DNA of 46,357 nt from Isosphaeraceae bacterium (GTDB taxonomy: Bacteria; Planctomycetota; Planctomycetia; Isosphaerales; Isosphaeraceae), in NCBI GenBank assembly GCA_025356475.1, contig JANXSX010000172.1, forward strand, positions 1 to 46,357, given 5' to 3'. This document shows, one piece after another, positions 1-8,124 of this stretch. Numbering within the stretch: position 1 is the first letter of the stretch; every line of letters starts with the position of its first letter. Position numbers and translations under genes: made by a program. The notes under the pieces were generated by a model. It had not been told where the DNA came from, made no database searches, and saw nothing but the letters and a program-made list of their open reading frames with translations.

Positions 1-2
1 TC

Positions 3-500
3 GTTGAACTTGTCACTGCGATCACCTTGATGACGATTCTGGTTGCGGTCGGAGTCGGGATCATTAACGTCCTGATGAAGGTTGAGCAATCAGGTCGCCG
101 CCGAATGGTCGAAGCAAGCACGGCCGATGTGCTCGCCCACAGCTTTCGTGCCGACGTCAGGGCCGCGACGAAGGTTGAGCCACTCGAAGCGAAATCCGGG
201 CTAGTCGCATCCCTGACCCTCACTCGTCCTGGCGGATCGTCGGTCTCATATCAGGTGGGGCCGACCGAAGTGAAGCGGGTGGAGCAGAAGGAAGGTAAGG
301 AAGCGCGGAACATAATCTTCCGAGTTCCCAAGCGCTCCTCGACAGGGTTCGATGTCCATCAAGATCGTGGGCTAACAGTCGTTAGCCTAGTCTACGACCG
401 TGAATCCGCGCTGAACGCGGAATCTCATTCAACCTCGTTCCGAGCCGAGGCTGTGCTTGGCAGAGATCAACGGTTCGATCGCGTTGAGGAGTCTAAATAA
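3..500 (+). CDS. Prepilin-type pseudopilin, 5'-truncated by the window edge (GspJ/PulJ-like)
   Basis: The reading frame is open from the first bases and starts upstream of the window. It begins inside a hydrophobic segment, VELVTAITLMTILVAVG, which is the usual continuation of a type IV prepilin leader; the E at the second visible residue would be the Glu5 of the mature pilin. The rest is a soluble domain of about 140 residues with basic and charged stretches, of a size fitting a minor pseudopilin of a type II secretion or type IV pilus-like machine. The family is known to be cleaved by a prepilin peptidase and to assemble at the inner membrane. The stop at 498-500 lies one base before the next ATG, so the two genes form an operon. 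Assignment to GspJ specifically is a guess based on gene order; the prepilin assignment is firmer. Confidence 0.7.
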   Translation, partial: VELVTAITLMTILVAVGVGIINVLMKVEQSGRRRMVEASTADVLAHSFRADVRAATKVEPLEAKSGLVASLTLTRPGGSSVSYQVGPTEVKRVEQKEGKEARNIIFRVPKRSSTGFDVHQDRGLTVVSLVYDRESALNAESHSTSFRAEAVLGRDQRFDRVEESK

Positions 501-501
501 G

Positions 502-930
502 ATGATGCTCGCACGTTCGAATCGTCGTAGCGGAGCCGTTTTAGCGGTCGTGATGGTCACGCTTTTTCTGATTTTGATCGTTGGAACAGCGCTCATTCGT
601 ATGGGGTCGCTCCAGCGTCGCCAGACAATGGTCGCAGAGAGGCGGGCTCAATCCGAGTGGCTGGCCGAGAGCGGTCTTGAACGGGCAAAGGTCAAGATCC
701 AGGCTTCGGAAGGGTATCAGGGCGAGACCTGGACGATCAAGTCGGCCGACCTGGGGGGACGCGGCGACGGGGTCGTTGTGATCACGGTCACGCCTGCGTC
801 CGGTCGTGAGGACCGACTCAAGGTCCAGGTCCAGGCGAATTACCCGGTCGGGGTCACACTCGACTCGCAAACCTCGAAAAGTGTGAAGATGGGTCGAAAA
901 TCTGTCACCAAAGGGGAGAAATCCCCATGA
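502..930 (+). CDS. PilX/GspK-like membrane-anchored pilus assembly protein
   Basis: A 142-residue protein. I take the ATG at 502, directly after the upstream stop, because it gives a short basic N-terminus (RSNRR) followed by one membrane segment (AVLAVVMVTLFLILIVGTAL). An upstream in-frame ATG at 457 would overlap the previous gene and put 15 polar residues in front. After the membrane segment comes an arginine/glutamate-rich helix with the motif WLAESGLERA, typical of PilX/GspK-like minor components of planctomycete pilin loci. The protein likely acts with the upstream pseudopilin at the inner membrane. The stop TGA overlaps the ATG at 927 that opens a decayed gene. The 3' end (802-930) is repeated in diverged form at 999-1128. 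Confidence 0.65.
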   Translation: MMLARSNRRSGAVLAVVMVTLFLILIVGTALIRMGSLQRRQTMVAERRAQSEWLAESGLERAKVKIQASEGYQGETWTIKSADLGGRGDGVVVITVTPASGREDRLKVQVQANYPVGVTLDSQTSKSVKMGRKSVTKGEKSP

Positions 931-1128
931 CGACACGGCCCAAGCTTGGCATCACGACGATCGAAGTCCTCCTCATAATTACGGTCTCTCTCATCCTAGG
1001 TCATGAAAATCGACTCTAGTGTCCAGGCACAAGTGAATTACCAGCTTAGTGTCACGTTCACATCCCACGATACCAAGAAGTTGATGATGGATCGGATACC
1101 GACCACCAAACCGGAGAAAACCTCATGA
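927..1128 (+). pseudogene. Collapsed second pilin/PilX cassette
   Basis: The ATG at 927 opens a 30-codon frame whose start (KLGITTIEVLLIITVSLILG) is a prepilin leader: G before the cleavage site, E as fifth residue, then a hydrophobic helix. It ends at TAG 1017-1019, far too short for a pilin. From 999 to 1128 the DNA is collinear with the 3' end of the preceding PilX-like gene (802-930), 130 against 129 bases. A one-base insertion just after the shared CGACTC puts that part out of frame. In the shifted frame it reads VQAQVNYQLSVTF where the intact copy reads VQVQANYPVGVTL, and it still ends in a TGA overlapping the next ATG. I infer the remains of a duplicated pseudopilin plus PilX pair fused by an internal deletion. 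A functional micro-pilin is possible but unlikely. Confidence 0.7.
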
Positions 1129-2060
1129 AGACGCGCTTGAAGTCTGGTTTCACCCTGATCGAACTCCTGGTCGTGATCGCGATTATTGCGGTCCTGATCG
1201 CGCTCTTGCTGCCCGCTGTCCAGGCCGCTCGCGAGGCGGCCCGCCGCTGTCAGTGCGTGAACAACCTGATGCAGATCGGGGTCGCTCTCCAAAACTACCA
1301 GGTCTCCCATGAAGTCCTTCCGCCCGGATCTGTCAACGATACGGGACCGATCGTGGCAACGCCACAAGGATATCATTACAGTTGGATCGTGCAGATTCTA
1401 CCATACATCGAACAGAAGAACCTCCAGAAGAAGTTCGATTTTAACGTCGGACTCTACAGCGCAAAGCACGAGACGGCTCGCTCTTTCGTGATCAACAGCT
1501 TCCTTTGCCCCTCGGACGGGGCGAGCTTCCGGGGCGCTATCCAAGGTGGGGGTGGGTTTCTCGCCCAGTCGAGCTACATGGGGGTCCATCATGACGTAGA
1601 ATCGCCCATTGATGTCACTAACAATGGCGTTCTCTACTTGAACAGCTCAGTCCGATATGAAGACGTTGAAGACGGGGTATCAAACACGCTCTACATTGGA
1701 GAGTCGCGTCATTCTGGGGCCGACCTCGGTTGGGCTTCTGGCACGCGAGCCACCCTCCGGAACGGTGGCTCGGGTATTAACCTCAACCCCTCCAGAAACA
1801 TGATGTCCGGAACCCTAAGGGCGTCTGAGCTCGCTGAGACCAAGCCTGAGGGAGCCGCGAACACCGCGATCCCTGATCCTTCGAAGCCAAAGCCTCCTCC
1901 CGAGCCCGTAGGTGGCTTTAGTAGCCCGCATCCGGGTGGGAGTAACTTCGCATTCGGTGACGGCTCGGTTCGATTCATCAAGACGACGGTTGCGTCAAAT
2001 ACCTTTAGAAAGCTCTGTAATCGAAATGATGGAGATGCTGTCAGCGCTGACAGCTATTGA
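1125..2060 (+). CDS. DUF1559 prepilin-like protein with H-X9-DG C-terminus
   Basis: A 311-residue protein with a textbook prepilin N-terminus: SGFTLIELLVVIAIIAVLIA, then LPAVQAAREAARR, the hallmark of DUF1559 proteins, a family greatly expanded in planctomycetes. Near the C-terminus HPGGSNFAFGDGSVRF gives the H-X9-DG motif found at the end of these proteins. They are expected to be processed by a prepilin peptidase and placed in the envelope; the function is unknown. The ATG at 1125 overlaps the stop of the decayed upstream copy and starts a short basic leader (MKTRLKSG), which decides the start. It closes the pseudopilin operon and is followed by a hairpin at 2073-2120. Confidence 0.9.
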   Translation: MKTRLKSGFTLIELLVVIAIIAVLIALLLPAVQAAREAARRCQCVNNLMQIGVALQNYQVSHEVLPPGSVNDTGPIVATPQGYHYSWIVQILPYIEQKNLQKKFDFNVGLYSAKHETARSFVINSFLCPSDGASFRGAIQGGGGFLAQSSYMGVHHDVESPIDVTNNGVLYLNSSVRYEDVEDGVSNTLYIGESRHSGADLGWASGTRATLRNGGSGINLNPSRNMMSGTLRASELAETKPEGAANTAIPDPSKPKPPPEPVGGFSSPHPGGSNFAFGDGSVRFIKTTVASNTFRKLCNRNDGDAVSADSY

Positions 2061-2072
2061 TTCGATGAATGC

Positions 2073-2120
2073 AAACGAGGACAGATGCTCAAGGTCTAAC
2101 CTAAGCAACTGTCCTCGTTT
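2073..2120. terminator. Hairpin between convergent genes
   Basis: A perfect 12-bp stem pairs 2073-2084 (AAACGAGGACAG) with 2109-2120 (CTGTCCTCGTTT), with a 24-base loop. The stem ends in A/T runs on both strands, so it can work for both the DUF1559 gene to the left and ilvD to the right, which converge here. Confidence 0.65.
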
Positions 2121-2139
2121 CAGCGTCACTAAAGTTCGT

Positions 2140-3828
2140 TCAGATCGAGAATTGTGCCTGAGTGATCGCCCCTTCGGAGGCCGACGAGACGAGAACCGCA
2201 TACTTGGCGAACACGCCTGTTGTGTAGCGAGGGGCAGGGGCCTTCCAGCCCGCCAGACGAGTTGCAAACTCATCAGCGGAGATCTCGACGTCGAGACGTC
2301 TGTTGGGCAGGTCGAAGATGATCGAGTCTCCTTCCTTGACTGCCGCAATTGGACCACCGCGTGCGGCCTCGGGGGCCACGTGTCCTGCCATCAAGCCTTT
2401 GGTGGCACCGCTGAAGCGGCCATCGGTGATCAACGCAACTGAGTCGCCCAGTCCTGCACCAACGAGGGCGCTGGTCACTCCCAGCATTTCGCGCATCCCT
2501 GGCCCGCCTCGTGGCCCCTCGTAGCGGATCACCAGCACGTCGCCCGACTGGATCTTGCCCGCAGTCACCGCAGTCATGGCATCTTCTTCTCGGTCGAAGA
2601 CCCGAGCTGGACCTTTGTGGTAGGTCCGTTCATGACCAGCAACCTTGACGACACAGCCTTCGGGAGCGAGGTTGCCCTTGAGGATGACCAGCCCGCCGGT
2701 CTTCTTGAGCGGCTTTTCGATCGTGGTCACCACAAGCTGACCGGGAGTCTCCTGCGCCCCCTCAATCTCGGCGGCGAGCGTGAGGCCACTGGGGGTAAGC
2801 TGGTTTCCGTCGAGCTTCCCAGCTTGGAGGAGCCGACATGCAACGAGCCGAGTTCCGCCCGCCTTGTCGAGATCCGCAGCGACATACTTACCGCCTGGCT
2901 TGAGATCGGCCAAGGTCGGCGTTCGTTCGCTGACTGTGTCGAAGTCGTCGATCGTCAGTGGTACGCCAGCTTCGCGGGCGATCGCCAGCAGGTGCAGTAC
3001 GGCGTTCGTTGAGCCTCCCGTCGCTGCGACTCCGGCGATGGCGTTCTCAAAAGAGAGTCGAGTCAGGATCTGCCTGGGGGTTAATCCACGTTTGAGCTGG
3101 TCCATGACGAGTTTACCCGACTCGTAGGCCACATCCCCTTTTCGGGGATCCATTGCGGGTGGGCTTGCCGAACCGATGGGTGAGAGGCCAAGGAACTCGA
3201 GCGCGAGCGCCATCGTGTTGGCCGTGAACTGACCACCGCAGGCACCCGCACCCGGGCAGGCGTTATTTTCGAGTTCGAGGAAATCTTCGTCCGACATCAA
3301 ACCGCGGGCGTTCGCACCCACTGCTTCGAACACGTCCTGAATCGTGACGTCCTTTCCCTTGAAACGGCCAGGTGCGATCGACCCTCCATAGACAACCATG
3401 CCAGGGATGTCCAGCCGGATCAGGCCCATCGCAGCCCCAGGGATGGTCTTGTCGCAAGCGACTAGGGCGATCACCGCGTCGAACATATGCCCACGACCGA
3501 CCAACTCAATCGAGTCGGCGATGACCTCTCGACTGACAAGACTCGCCTTCATCCCTTCCGTTCCCATGGTGATCCCATCGCTAATCGCGATGGTGTTGAA
3601 CTCCATGGGGGTTCCACCAGCGTCGCGAACCCCTTGCTTGACCCGCTCGGCGAGGTCGCGGAGGTGGTAGTTGCAAGGCATGGTCTCGGTCCAGGTGTTG
3701 GCGATGCCAATGATCGGACGCGAGAGGGCCTCTTCATCGAAGCCGATCCCCTTCAGATAAGAGCGAGCAGGGGCACGATCGCGGCCATCAAGGATGGTCC
3801 GGCTTTTGTGTCTAGTGTCGAACGACAT
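2140..3828 (-). CDS. ilvD: Dihydroxy-acid dehydratase
   Basis: A 562-residue IlvD/Edd-family enzyme. It dehydrates 2,3-dihydroxy-isovalerate and 2,3-dihydroxy-3-methylvalerate to the 2-keto acids in valine, leucine and isoleucine synthesis, using an Fe-S cluster and Mg2+ in the cytoplasm. The sequence shows the conserved cysteine blocks MPCNYH (about residue 52), [11 protein letters not shown] and [11 protein letters not shown], and the C-terminal [12 protein letters not shown] and [13 protein letters not shown] motifs. Three such cysteines fit the [2Fe-2S] class known from cyanobacteria and plants. I start at the ATG at 3828 (MSFDTRHKS), which matches the family length; the frame continues 33 codons further up but that part looks non-coding. 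It is monocistronic here, with no other ilv gene nearby. Confidence 0.95.
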   Translation of the reverse strand: MSFDTRHKSRTILDGRDRAPARSYLKGIGFDEEALSRPIIGIANTWTETMPCNYHLRDLAERVKQGVRDAGGTPMEFNTIAISDGITMGTEGMKASLVSREVIADSIELVGRGHMFDAVIALVACDKTIPGAAMGLIRLDIPGMVVYGGSIAPGRFKGKDVTIQDVFEAVGANARGLMSDEDFLELENNACPGAGACGGQFTANTMALALEFLGLSPIGSASPPAMDPRKGDVAYESGKLVMDQLKRGLTPRQILTRLSFENAIAGVAATGGSTNAVLHLLAIAREAGVPLTIDDFDTVSERTPTLADLKPGGKYVAADLDKAGGTRLVACRLLQAGKLDGNQLTPSGLTLAAEIEGAQETPGQLVVTTIEKPLKKTGGLVILKGNLAPEGCVVKVAGHERTYHKGPARVFDREEDAMTAVTAGKIQSGDVLVIRYEGPRGGPGMREMLGVTSALVGAGLGDSVALITDGRFSGATKGLMAGHVAPEAARGGPIAAVKEGDSIIFDLPNRRLDVEISADEFATRLAGWKAPAPRYTTGVFAKYAVLVSSASEGAITQAQFSI

Positions 3829-4237
3829 CGGACTCGTGGGGCTAAAGGGAGAGTTCCAACCAAGGAGAGGCAGTCGAGCCACCTCCCACGAAGGAAGGAT
3901 TGTACCCACTTCGCAAAGTCCGGCCAATCAGTGAGTCGATCGAGCCGGGGGCCCTTTGGTTCTCGAACGTGGGTACGCCCCGTATTGGGGTCGTTTGAAC
4001 TGAGGATCACATGCGTATCCGTACCAGTCATCAGCAACTCGCGGATCTTCTCTCAACTGGTCACGGGCGAAGATCGATTGGAGATGAGACTTGAACAAAG
4101 GAAGTGTCGCTTCGGTGCCACGATCAGCCCGAGGGCCGTCACGATCGACTCAGCGAGCCCGTATCGTGACAGGTTTTGCTAGGCCTGTCACCCACGTGCC
4201 TAAACCCCATCGTCGCTTTCGAATCTGGGACATGCAA
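3829..4237. other. Intergenic region upstream of ilvD and the DUF1592 gene
   Basis: About 490 bases separate the divergent starts at 3828 and 4317. The long plus-strand open frame that crosses this region runs antisense into ilvD and has no family resemblance, so I treat it as chance. Apart from a candidate promoter just before 4317, I see no gene, RNA or repeat. Confidence 0.5.
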
Positions 4238-4266
4238 TTGTGCAATCAGATTCGAGCTTCTACAAT
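4238..4266 (+). promoter_or_regulatory. Candidate sigma70-type promoter for the DUF1592/DUF1552 operon
   Basis: TTGTGC at 4238-4243 and TACAAT at 4261-4266 are separated by 17 bases, about 50 bases before the chosen ATG at 4317. The -10 box is close to consensus and the -35 box is moderate. Planctomycete promoters are poorly defined, so this is only a candidate. Confidence 0.3.
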
Positions 4267-4316
4267 AAATGTTAGAAAACCCGCCTGGGCTGCCGCCCGC
4301 ACCTTGGGGTCTGCTG

Positions 4317-6677
4317 ATGGTTCGCCCCTCCCGCCTCGTCGTGCTCTTTGCCCTGTTCACTCTCCTCATCTCGCCATTGGCTGCGGATGAGCCAAAGCCC
4401 AATGGCAACAAACCAGTCCCAGTCCCAGTCCCAGTCCCAGTCCCAGTTAGCACGGTCTCGCCAAAGTCGGCGACCTTCAAAGACAATATCCAACCTTTGT
4501 TGACCAAGTATTGTTTGACGTGCCACGCGGGAGCTAAACCCAGTGGCAAGCTCGATTTGGGTCAATATTCAGACGAGAAGGCGATCGGCACCAATCGTAA
4601 AATTTGGAGCTTGGTCAAGGAGTACGTCGAGTCCGGCGAGATGCCACCGGAAGACAAACCCCAGCCGACTGAGGCGGAGGCCGACCTGATCGCTCGCTGG
4701 ATTGGGAACAAGCTCGACATTGTTTCAACCAACTGTCAGGGCCAGAACGACCCTGGTCGGGTGACGATGCGGCGCCTGAATCGGACGGAATACAACAACA
4801 CCATCCGTGACCTGATCGGGGTCGACTTCCACCCCGCCGACGATTTCCCTTCCGACGATGTTGGCTACGGATTCGATAACATCGGCGACGTCCTGACGCT
4901 CCCCCCATTGTTGATGGAACGCTATCTGGGTGCCGCCGAAAGCATTGTCGAACAGGCGATTATTGTCGACGGCAAGATCCCAGTGAAATCGCTCAAATCC
5001 TTTGCTAGCAATACGTTACTATCATCGACCGCCGATGTTGTGTTGGATGTGAATATGCCCCGCGATGGCGATTATCTCGTAAAGGTCACCGCTTACGGCC
5101 AGCAAGCCGGACCGGAAGTCGCGGCCATGGCCTTCAAACTTGATGGGAAAGTGCTCCAGACGGTCAAGGTTCCCGCAACCGAAGCGAGCGCAGGGACTTA
5201 CGAGCAGAAGATTAAGACACGTAAGGGGATCCACAAAGTCGCTGCCTCGTTCACGAACGACTTCTATCTGGAAAAAGGCCCAGGTGGGAAACCTCAGGAC
5301 CGAAACCTCTTCATCGAGAAGATTGAGATTCTCGGACCGCTGCCGCGAAGCACAATCGACCTGCCCCCATCCCACAAGAAGATCATCTTTAAGAATCCCA
5401 CCGGGCCAGGAGATCGCGAAGTCGTGGCTCGGCAGGTCATCGAGAAGTTTACCATCCATGCCTATCGACGACCGACACGACCGGCGGAACTCGATCGGCT
5501 AATGGATCTCTACAAGCTCGCTGTGCTCAATGGCGAATCGTTCGAGGGAGGGATTCGCCTGGCAGTGGAAGCGGTCCTGGTCTCACCCCACTTCCTGTTT
5601 CGGGTTGAGACTGAGCGGAAGGTGAAGCGAAATAACCTGGAACCCTCCGACCTCAACGACTACGAACTCGCCTCACGACTCTCGTATTTTCTCTGGTCAA
5701 GCATGCCCGATGACGAACTCTTCGACCTTGCCAGTCGCGAGAAACTTCACGATCTGGCCACCTTGGAGGCTCAGACCAGGCGCATGCTCAAAGATCCCAA
5801 GGCCCGCGCCTTGACCGATAACTTTGCAGGCCAATGGCTGCAACTCCGCAACCTCAAAATGATTATGCCGGATCCGAACCGATTCCCGAATTGGGATGAT
5901 GCGCTAAGGCAGTCAATGCTCCGTGAGACCGAAATGTTCTTTGAGTCGGTCGTTAAGGAAGATCGGTCGATCCTCGAGTTTCTCGACTCAGACTACACTT
6001 ACGTCAATGAGCGACTCGCCAAGCACTACGGGATCGTGGGGATCAAGGGGGAGAACTTCCGGAAGATCCCGCTCCGTGATGGAAAGCGAGGCGGCTTGCT
6101 CACCCAAGCCAGTATCCTTACCGTGACTTCGAACCCGACCAGAACTTCTCCCGTCAAACGCGGGAAGTGGATCCTTGAGCAGGTTCTGGGCACTCCGCCT
6201 CCACCCCCTCCGCCCGACATCCCTGAGTTAATGGCTGAGGAAGAGAAACTCAAGGGCTCCCTACGCGAGAAGATGGAGAAACATCGCTCGAACGTGAGTT
6301 GTGCCACGTGCCATAACCGTATGGACCCGTTGGGCTTCGGCTTCGAGAACTACGATGCAATCGGTGCTTGGCGTGAGAAGGATGGGGAATACGCTGTCGA
6401 CTCGTCCGGGGCACTCCCTGGCGGCCAGACGTTTACGGGTCCCAAGGAACTCAAGTCGGTCCTGAAGACCAAAGACAAGGCCTTCACGCAGTGCCTGACC
6501 GAGAAGATGCTGACTTACGCAACGGGCCGAGGGGTCGAACCAAGCGATTCTTGTGTCGTTGAGACGATCTCCAGCTCCGTCGCCAAAGACAGCCACAAGT
6601 TTTCCAGGCTGGTGGTCGGAGTTGTCACGAGCGACCCATTCCGTAAACGGACCGTCGAGGGAGCGAAAAAGCCATGA
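4317..6677 (+). CDS. DUF1592-type planctomycete cytochrome (PSCyt1/DUF1587/1595/1592/1588/1585)
   Basis: A 786-residue exported protein. The ATG at 4317 is chosen because it gives a signal peptide directly (MVRPSRLVVLFALFTLLIS...AADEP); the frame is open 16 codons further up. A (Pro-Val)n linker at residues 33-44 is followed by a CxxCH heme site (CLTCH, residues 66-70) in the planctomycete cytochrome c domain. Next come the DUF1587 block (RRLNRTEYNNTIRDLIG), a beta-rich middle part, the DUF1592 block (YELASRLSYFLWSSMPDDEL), the DUF1588 block with TSPVKRGKWILEQ, a second CxxCH (CATCHNRMDPLGFGFENYD) and the DUF1585 block (TYATGRG). Such proteins are typical of planctomycetes and Verrucomicrobia and are thought to work in periplasmic redox or polysaccharide metabolism, but no reaction is proven. 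Its stop overlaps the next start (ATGA), indicating coupling to the DUF1552 gene. Confidence 0.92.
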   Translation: MVRPSRLVVLFALFTLLISPLAADEPKPNGNKPVPVPVPVPVPVSTVSPKSATFKDNIQPLLTKYCLTCHAGAKPSGKLDLGQYSDEKAIGTNRKIWSLVKEYVESGEMPPEDKPQPTEAEADLIARWIGNKLDIVSTNCQGQNDPGRVTMRRLNRTEYNNTIRDLIGVDFHPADDFPSDDVGYGFDNIGDVLTLPPLLMERYLGAAESIVEQAIIVDGKIPVKSLKSFASNTLLSSTADVVLDVNMPRDGDYLVKVTAYGQQAGPEVAAMAFKLDGKVLQTVKVPATEASAGTYEQKIKTRKGIHKVAASFTNDFYLEKGPGGKPQDRNLFIEKIEILGPLPRSTIDLPPSHKKIIFKNPTGPGDREVVARQVIEKFTIHAYRRPTRPAELDRLMDLYKLAVLNGESFEGGIRLAVEAVLVSPHFLFRVETERKVKRNNLEPSDLNDYELASRLSYFLWSSMPDDELFDLASREKLHDLATLEAQTRRMLKDPKARALTDNFAGQWLQLRNLKMIMPDPNRFPNWDDALRQSMLRETEMFFESVVKEDRSILEFLDSDYTYVNERLAKHYGIVGIKGENFRKIPLRDGKRGGLLTQASILTVTSNPTRTSPVKRGKWILEQVLGTPPPPPPPDIPELMAEEEKLKGSLREKMEKHRSNVSCATCHNRMDPLGFGFENYDAIGAWREKDGEYAVDSSGALPGGQTFTGPKELKSVLKTKDKAFTQCLTEKMLTYATGRGVEPSDSCVVETISSSVAKDSHKFSRLVVGVVTSDPFRKRTVEGAKKP
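4413..4448 (+). repeat. Hexanucleotide tandem repeat inside the DUF1592 gene
   Basis: Six copies of CCAGTC, the last ending in T instead of C, encode a (Pro-Val)6 stretch between the signal peptide and the cytochrome domain. Being a multiple of three, copy-number change would alter linker length without breaking the frame. Confidence 0.9.
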
Positions 6678-8026
6678 TGAAACCCATCTCACGTCGGACG
6701 TTGTTACGAGGTGTTGGCGTAGCAATCTCTCTCCCCTCTCTCGAAGCGATGTCGCACGGCATCGCCCTCGCGGATGCGGCGACGACGAGTCGGCTCGGAT
6801 CGCCTCCCAAGCGGCTGGCGTTCCTTTATGTGCCCAACGGGGTTCACATGAAGGATTGGACCCCTACCCAGCAAGGGTCGTCATTCGAGCTGCCGAGCAC
6901 GTTGCAGTCTCTGAGTGCGTTCAAGAATGACTTGATGATTTTGACCAACCTGGCCCAGGACAACGCCCATGCGAAGGGTGACGGTGGTGGTGACCACGCT
7001 CGGTCGTTGGCCTGTTTTTTGACAGGAACCCATCCCAAAAAGACAGATGGGGCCAACATCAAAGCAGGCGTCTCCGTTGACCAGGTTGCCGCTGCGAAGA
7101 TTGGAGTCCAGACCCGATTTCCGTCCTTGGAACTGGGGATCGAACGAGGTGGTCAATCGGGCAATTGCGATTCAGGGTATAGCTGCGCGTATTCGTCGAA
7201 CATTGCCTGGCGGAGCGAGTCCCAGCCCGTCCCCAAAGAGATCAATCCGCGTCTGGTCTTCGAGCGTCTCTTTGCCGCGCGAGACTCCGGCCCCGCAGCC
7301 GTCAAACGCGATAAGCTTCGCCGAAGCGTCCTCGACTTCGTGGCGGAAGACGCGCAATCACTCAAGACACGTCTTGGCCGCAACGATCAGCGGAAGGTTG
7401 ATGAGTACCTGACGGCTGTTCGGGAACTGGAGGTACGCCTCGCGCGGGCTGGGAAACCGATCCCCGCATCGGAGACCCTGGGGCTCAGTCGCCCGAACGG
7501 CGTTCCCGAGGATTACCAGGAACACATCCGCCTGATGTTTGACCTCATGGCAATGGCGTTCCAAACAGATAGCACGCGGATCTCGACCTTCATGTTCGCT
7601 AATGAAGGCTCGAACCGAAGCTACCAATTTCTAGGTGCTCCCGAGGGCCATCACGACCTTTCACACCATGGGAATGACCCGGAAAAGCACGAGAAGATCA
7701 AGAAAATAAATACCTTTCATGTTCAGCAACTCGCGTATTTCCTGAACAAGCTCAAGGCCATGAAGGAAGCCGACGATAAGTCCGTTCTAGAACATTCCAT
7801 GATCGTTTATGGCAGTGGGATCAGTGACGGCAACCGGCATAATCACAACGAGCTGCCGATCATTCTCGCGGGGGGTGGCGGAGGAACCATCAAGCCAGGC
7901 CGGCACGTGATCTATCCTGAGAACACCCCTCTCAATAATCTCTACCTGTCCCTACTCGATCGCCTTGACGTCAAGACCGATAGCCTGGGCGATAGCACCG
8001 GGCGATTGAATAGTCTCGAAGGTTAG
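6674..8026 (+). CDS. DUF1552 Tat-exported protein
   Basis: A 450-residue protein of the DUF1552 family, which almost always follows a DUF1592 cytochrome gene in planctomycetes; here the start codon overlaps the cytochrome stop. The N-terminus has a twin-arginine signal (SRRTLLRGVGVAISLPSLEA). The family signature PPKRLAFLYVPNGVHMKDWTP follows, then a conserved C-terminal half with MAMAFQTDSTRISTFMFANE, HHDLSHHG and MIVYGSGISDGNRHNHNELP, rich in His and Asp and resembling the sulfatase/DUF1501-type fold. Function is not established; genetic coupling suggests it acts with the cytochrome in the periplasm. The adjacent ATG codons at 6674 and 6677 make the exact start ambiguous by one residue. Confidence 0.9.
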   Translation: MMKPISRRTLLRGVGVAISLPSLEAMSHGIALADAATTSRLGSPPKRLAFLYVPNGVHMKDWTPTQQGSSFELPSTLQSLSAFKNDLMILTNLAQDNAHAKGDGGGDHARSLACFLTGTHPKKTDGANIKAGVSVDQVAAAKIGVQTRFPSLELGIERGGQSGNCDSGYSCAYSSNIAWRSESQPVPKEINPRLVFERLFAARDSGPAAVKRDKLRRSVLDFVAEDAQSLKTRLGRNDQRKVDEYLTAVRELEVRLARAGKPIPASETLGLSRPNGVPEDYQEHIRLMFDLMAMAFQTDSTRISTFMFANEGSNRSYQFLGAPEGHHDLSHHGNDPEKHEKIKKINTFHVQQLAYFLNKLKAMKEADDKSVLEHSMIVYGSGISDGNRHNHNELPIILAGGGGGTIKPGRHVIYPENTPLNNLYLSLLDRLDVKTDSLGDSTGRLNSLEG

Positions 8027-8051
8027 GCCCCGTTGATCGCGAGGGAGTCAG

Positions 8052-8108
8052 AGTTGACCATACTCTTGGAATCCGCAAGATTTCAATCGTATGGCCAACT
8101 TCTTTTTT
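8052..8108 (+). terminator. Terminator hairpin after the DUF1552 gene
   Basis: A 12-base arm AGTTGACCATAC (8052-8063) pairs with GTATGGCCAACT (8089-8100) with one mismatch, and is followed by TCTTTTTTC, with a T run at 8103-8108. This fits an intrinsic terminator for the plus-strand operon ending at 8026, just before the convergent gene at 8125. Confidence 0.6.
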
Positions 8109-8124
8109 CAGACTCGAATGAAAC

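Noticed and set aside
3487-4182. A 231-codon plus-strand open frame across the ilvD 5' region
   Set aside because: It is antisense to ilvD for half its length, has no ribosome site and no family motif.
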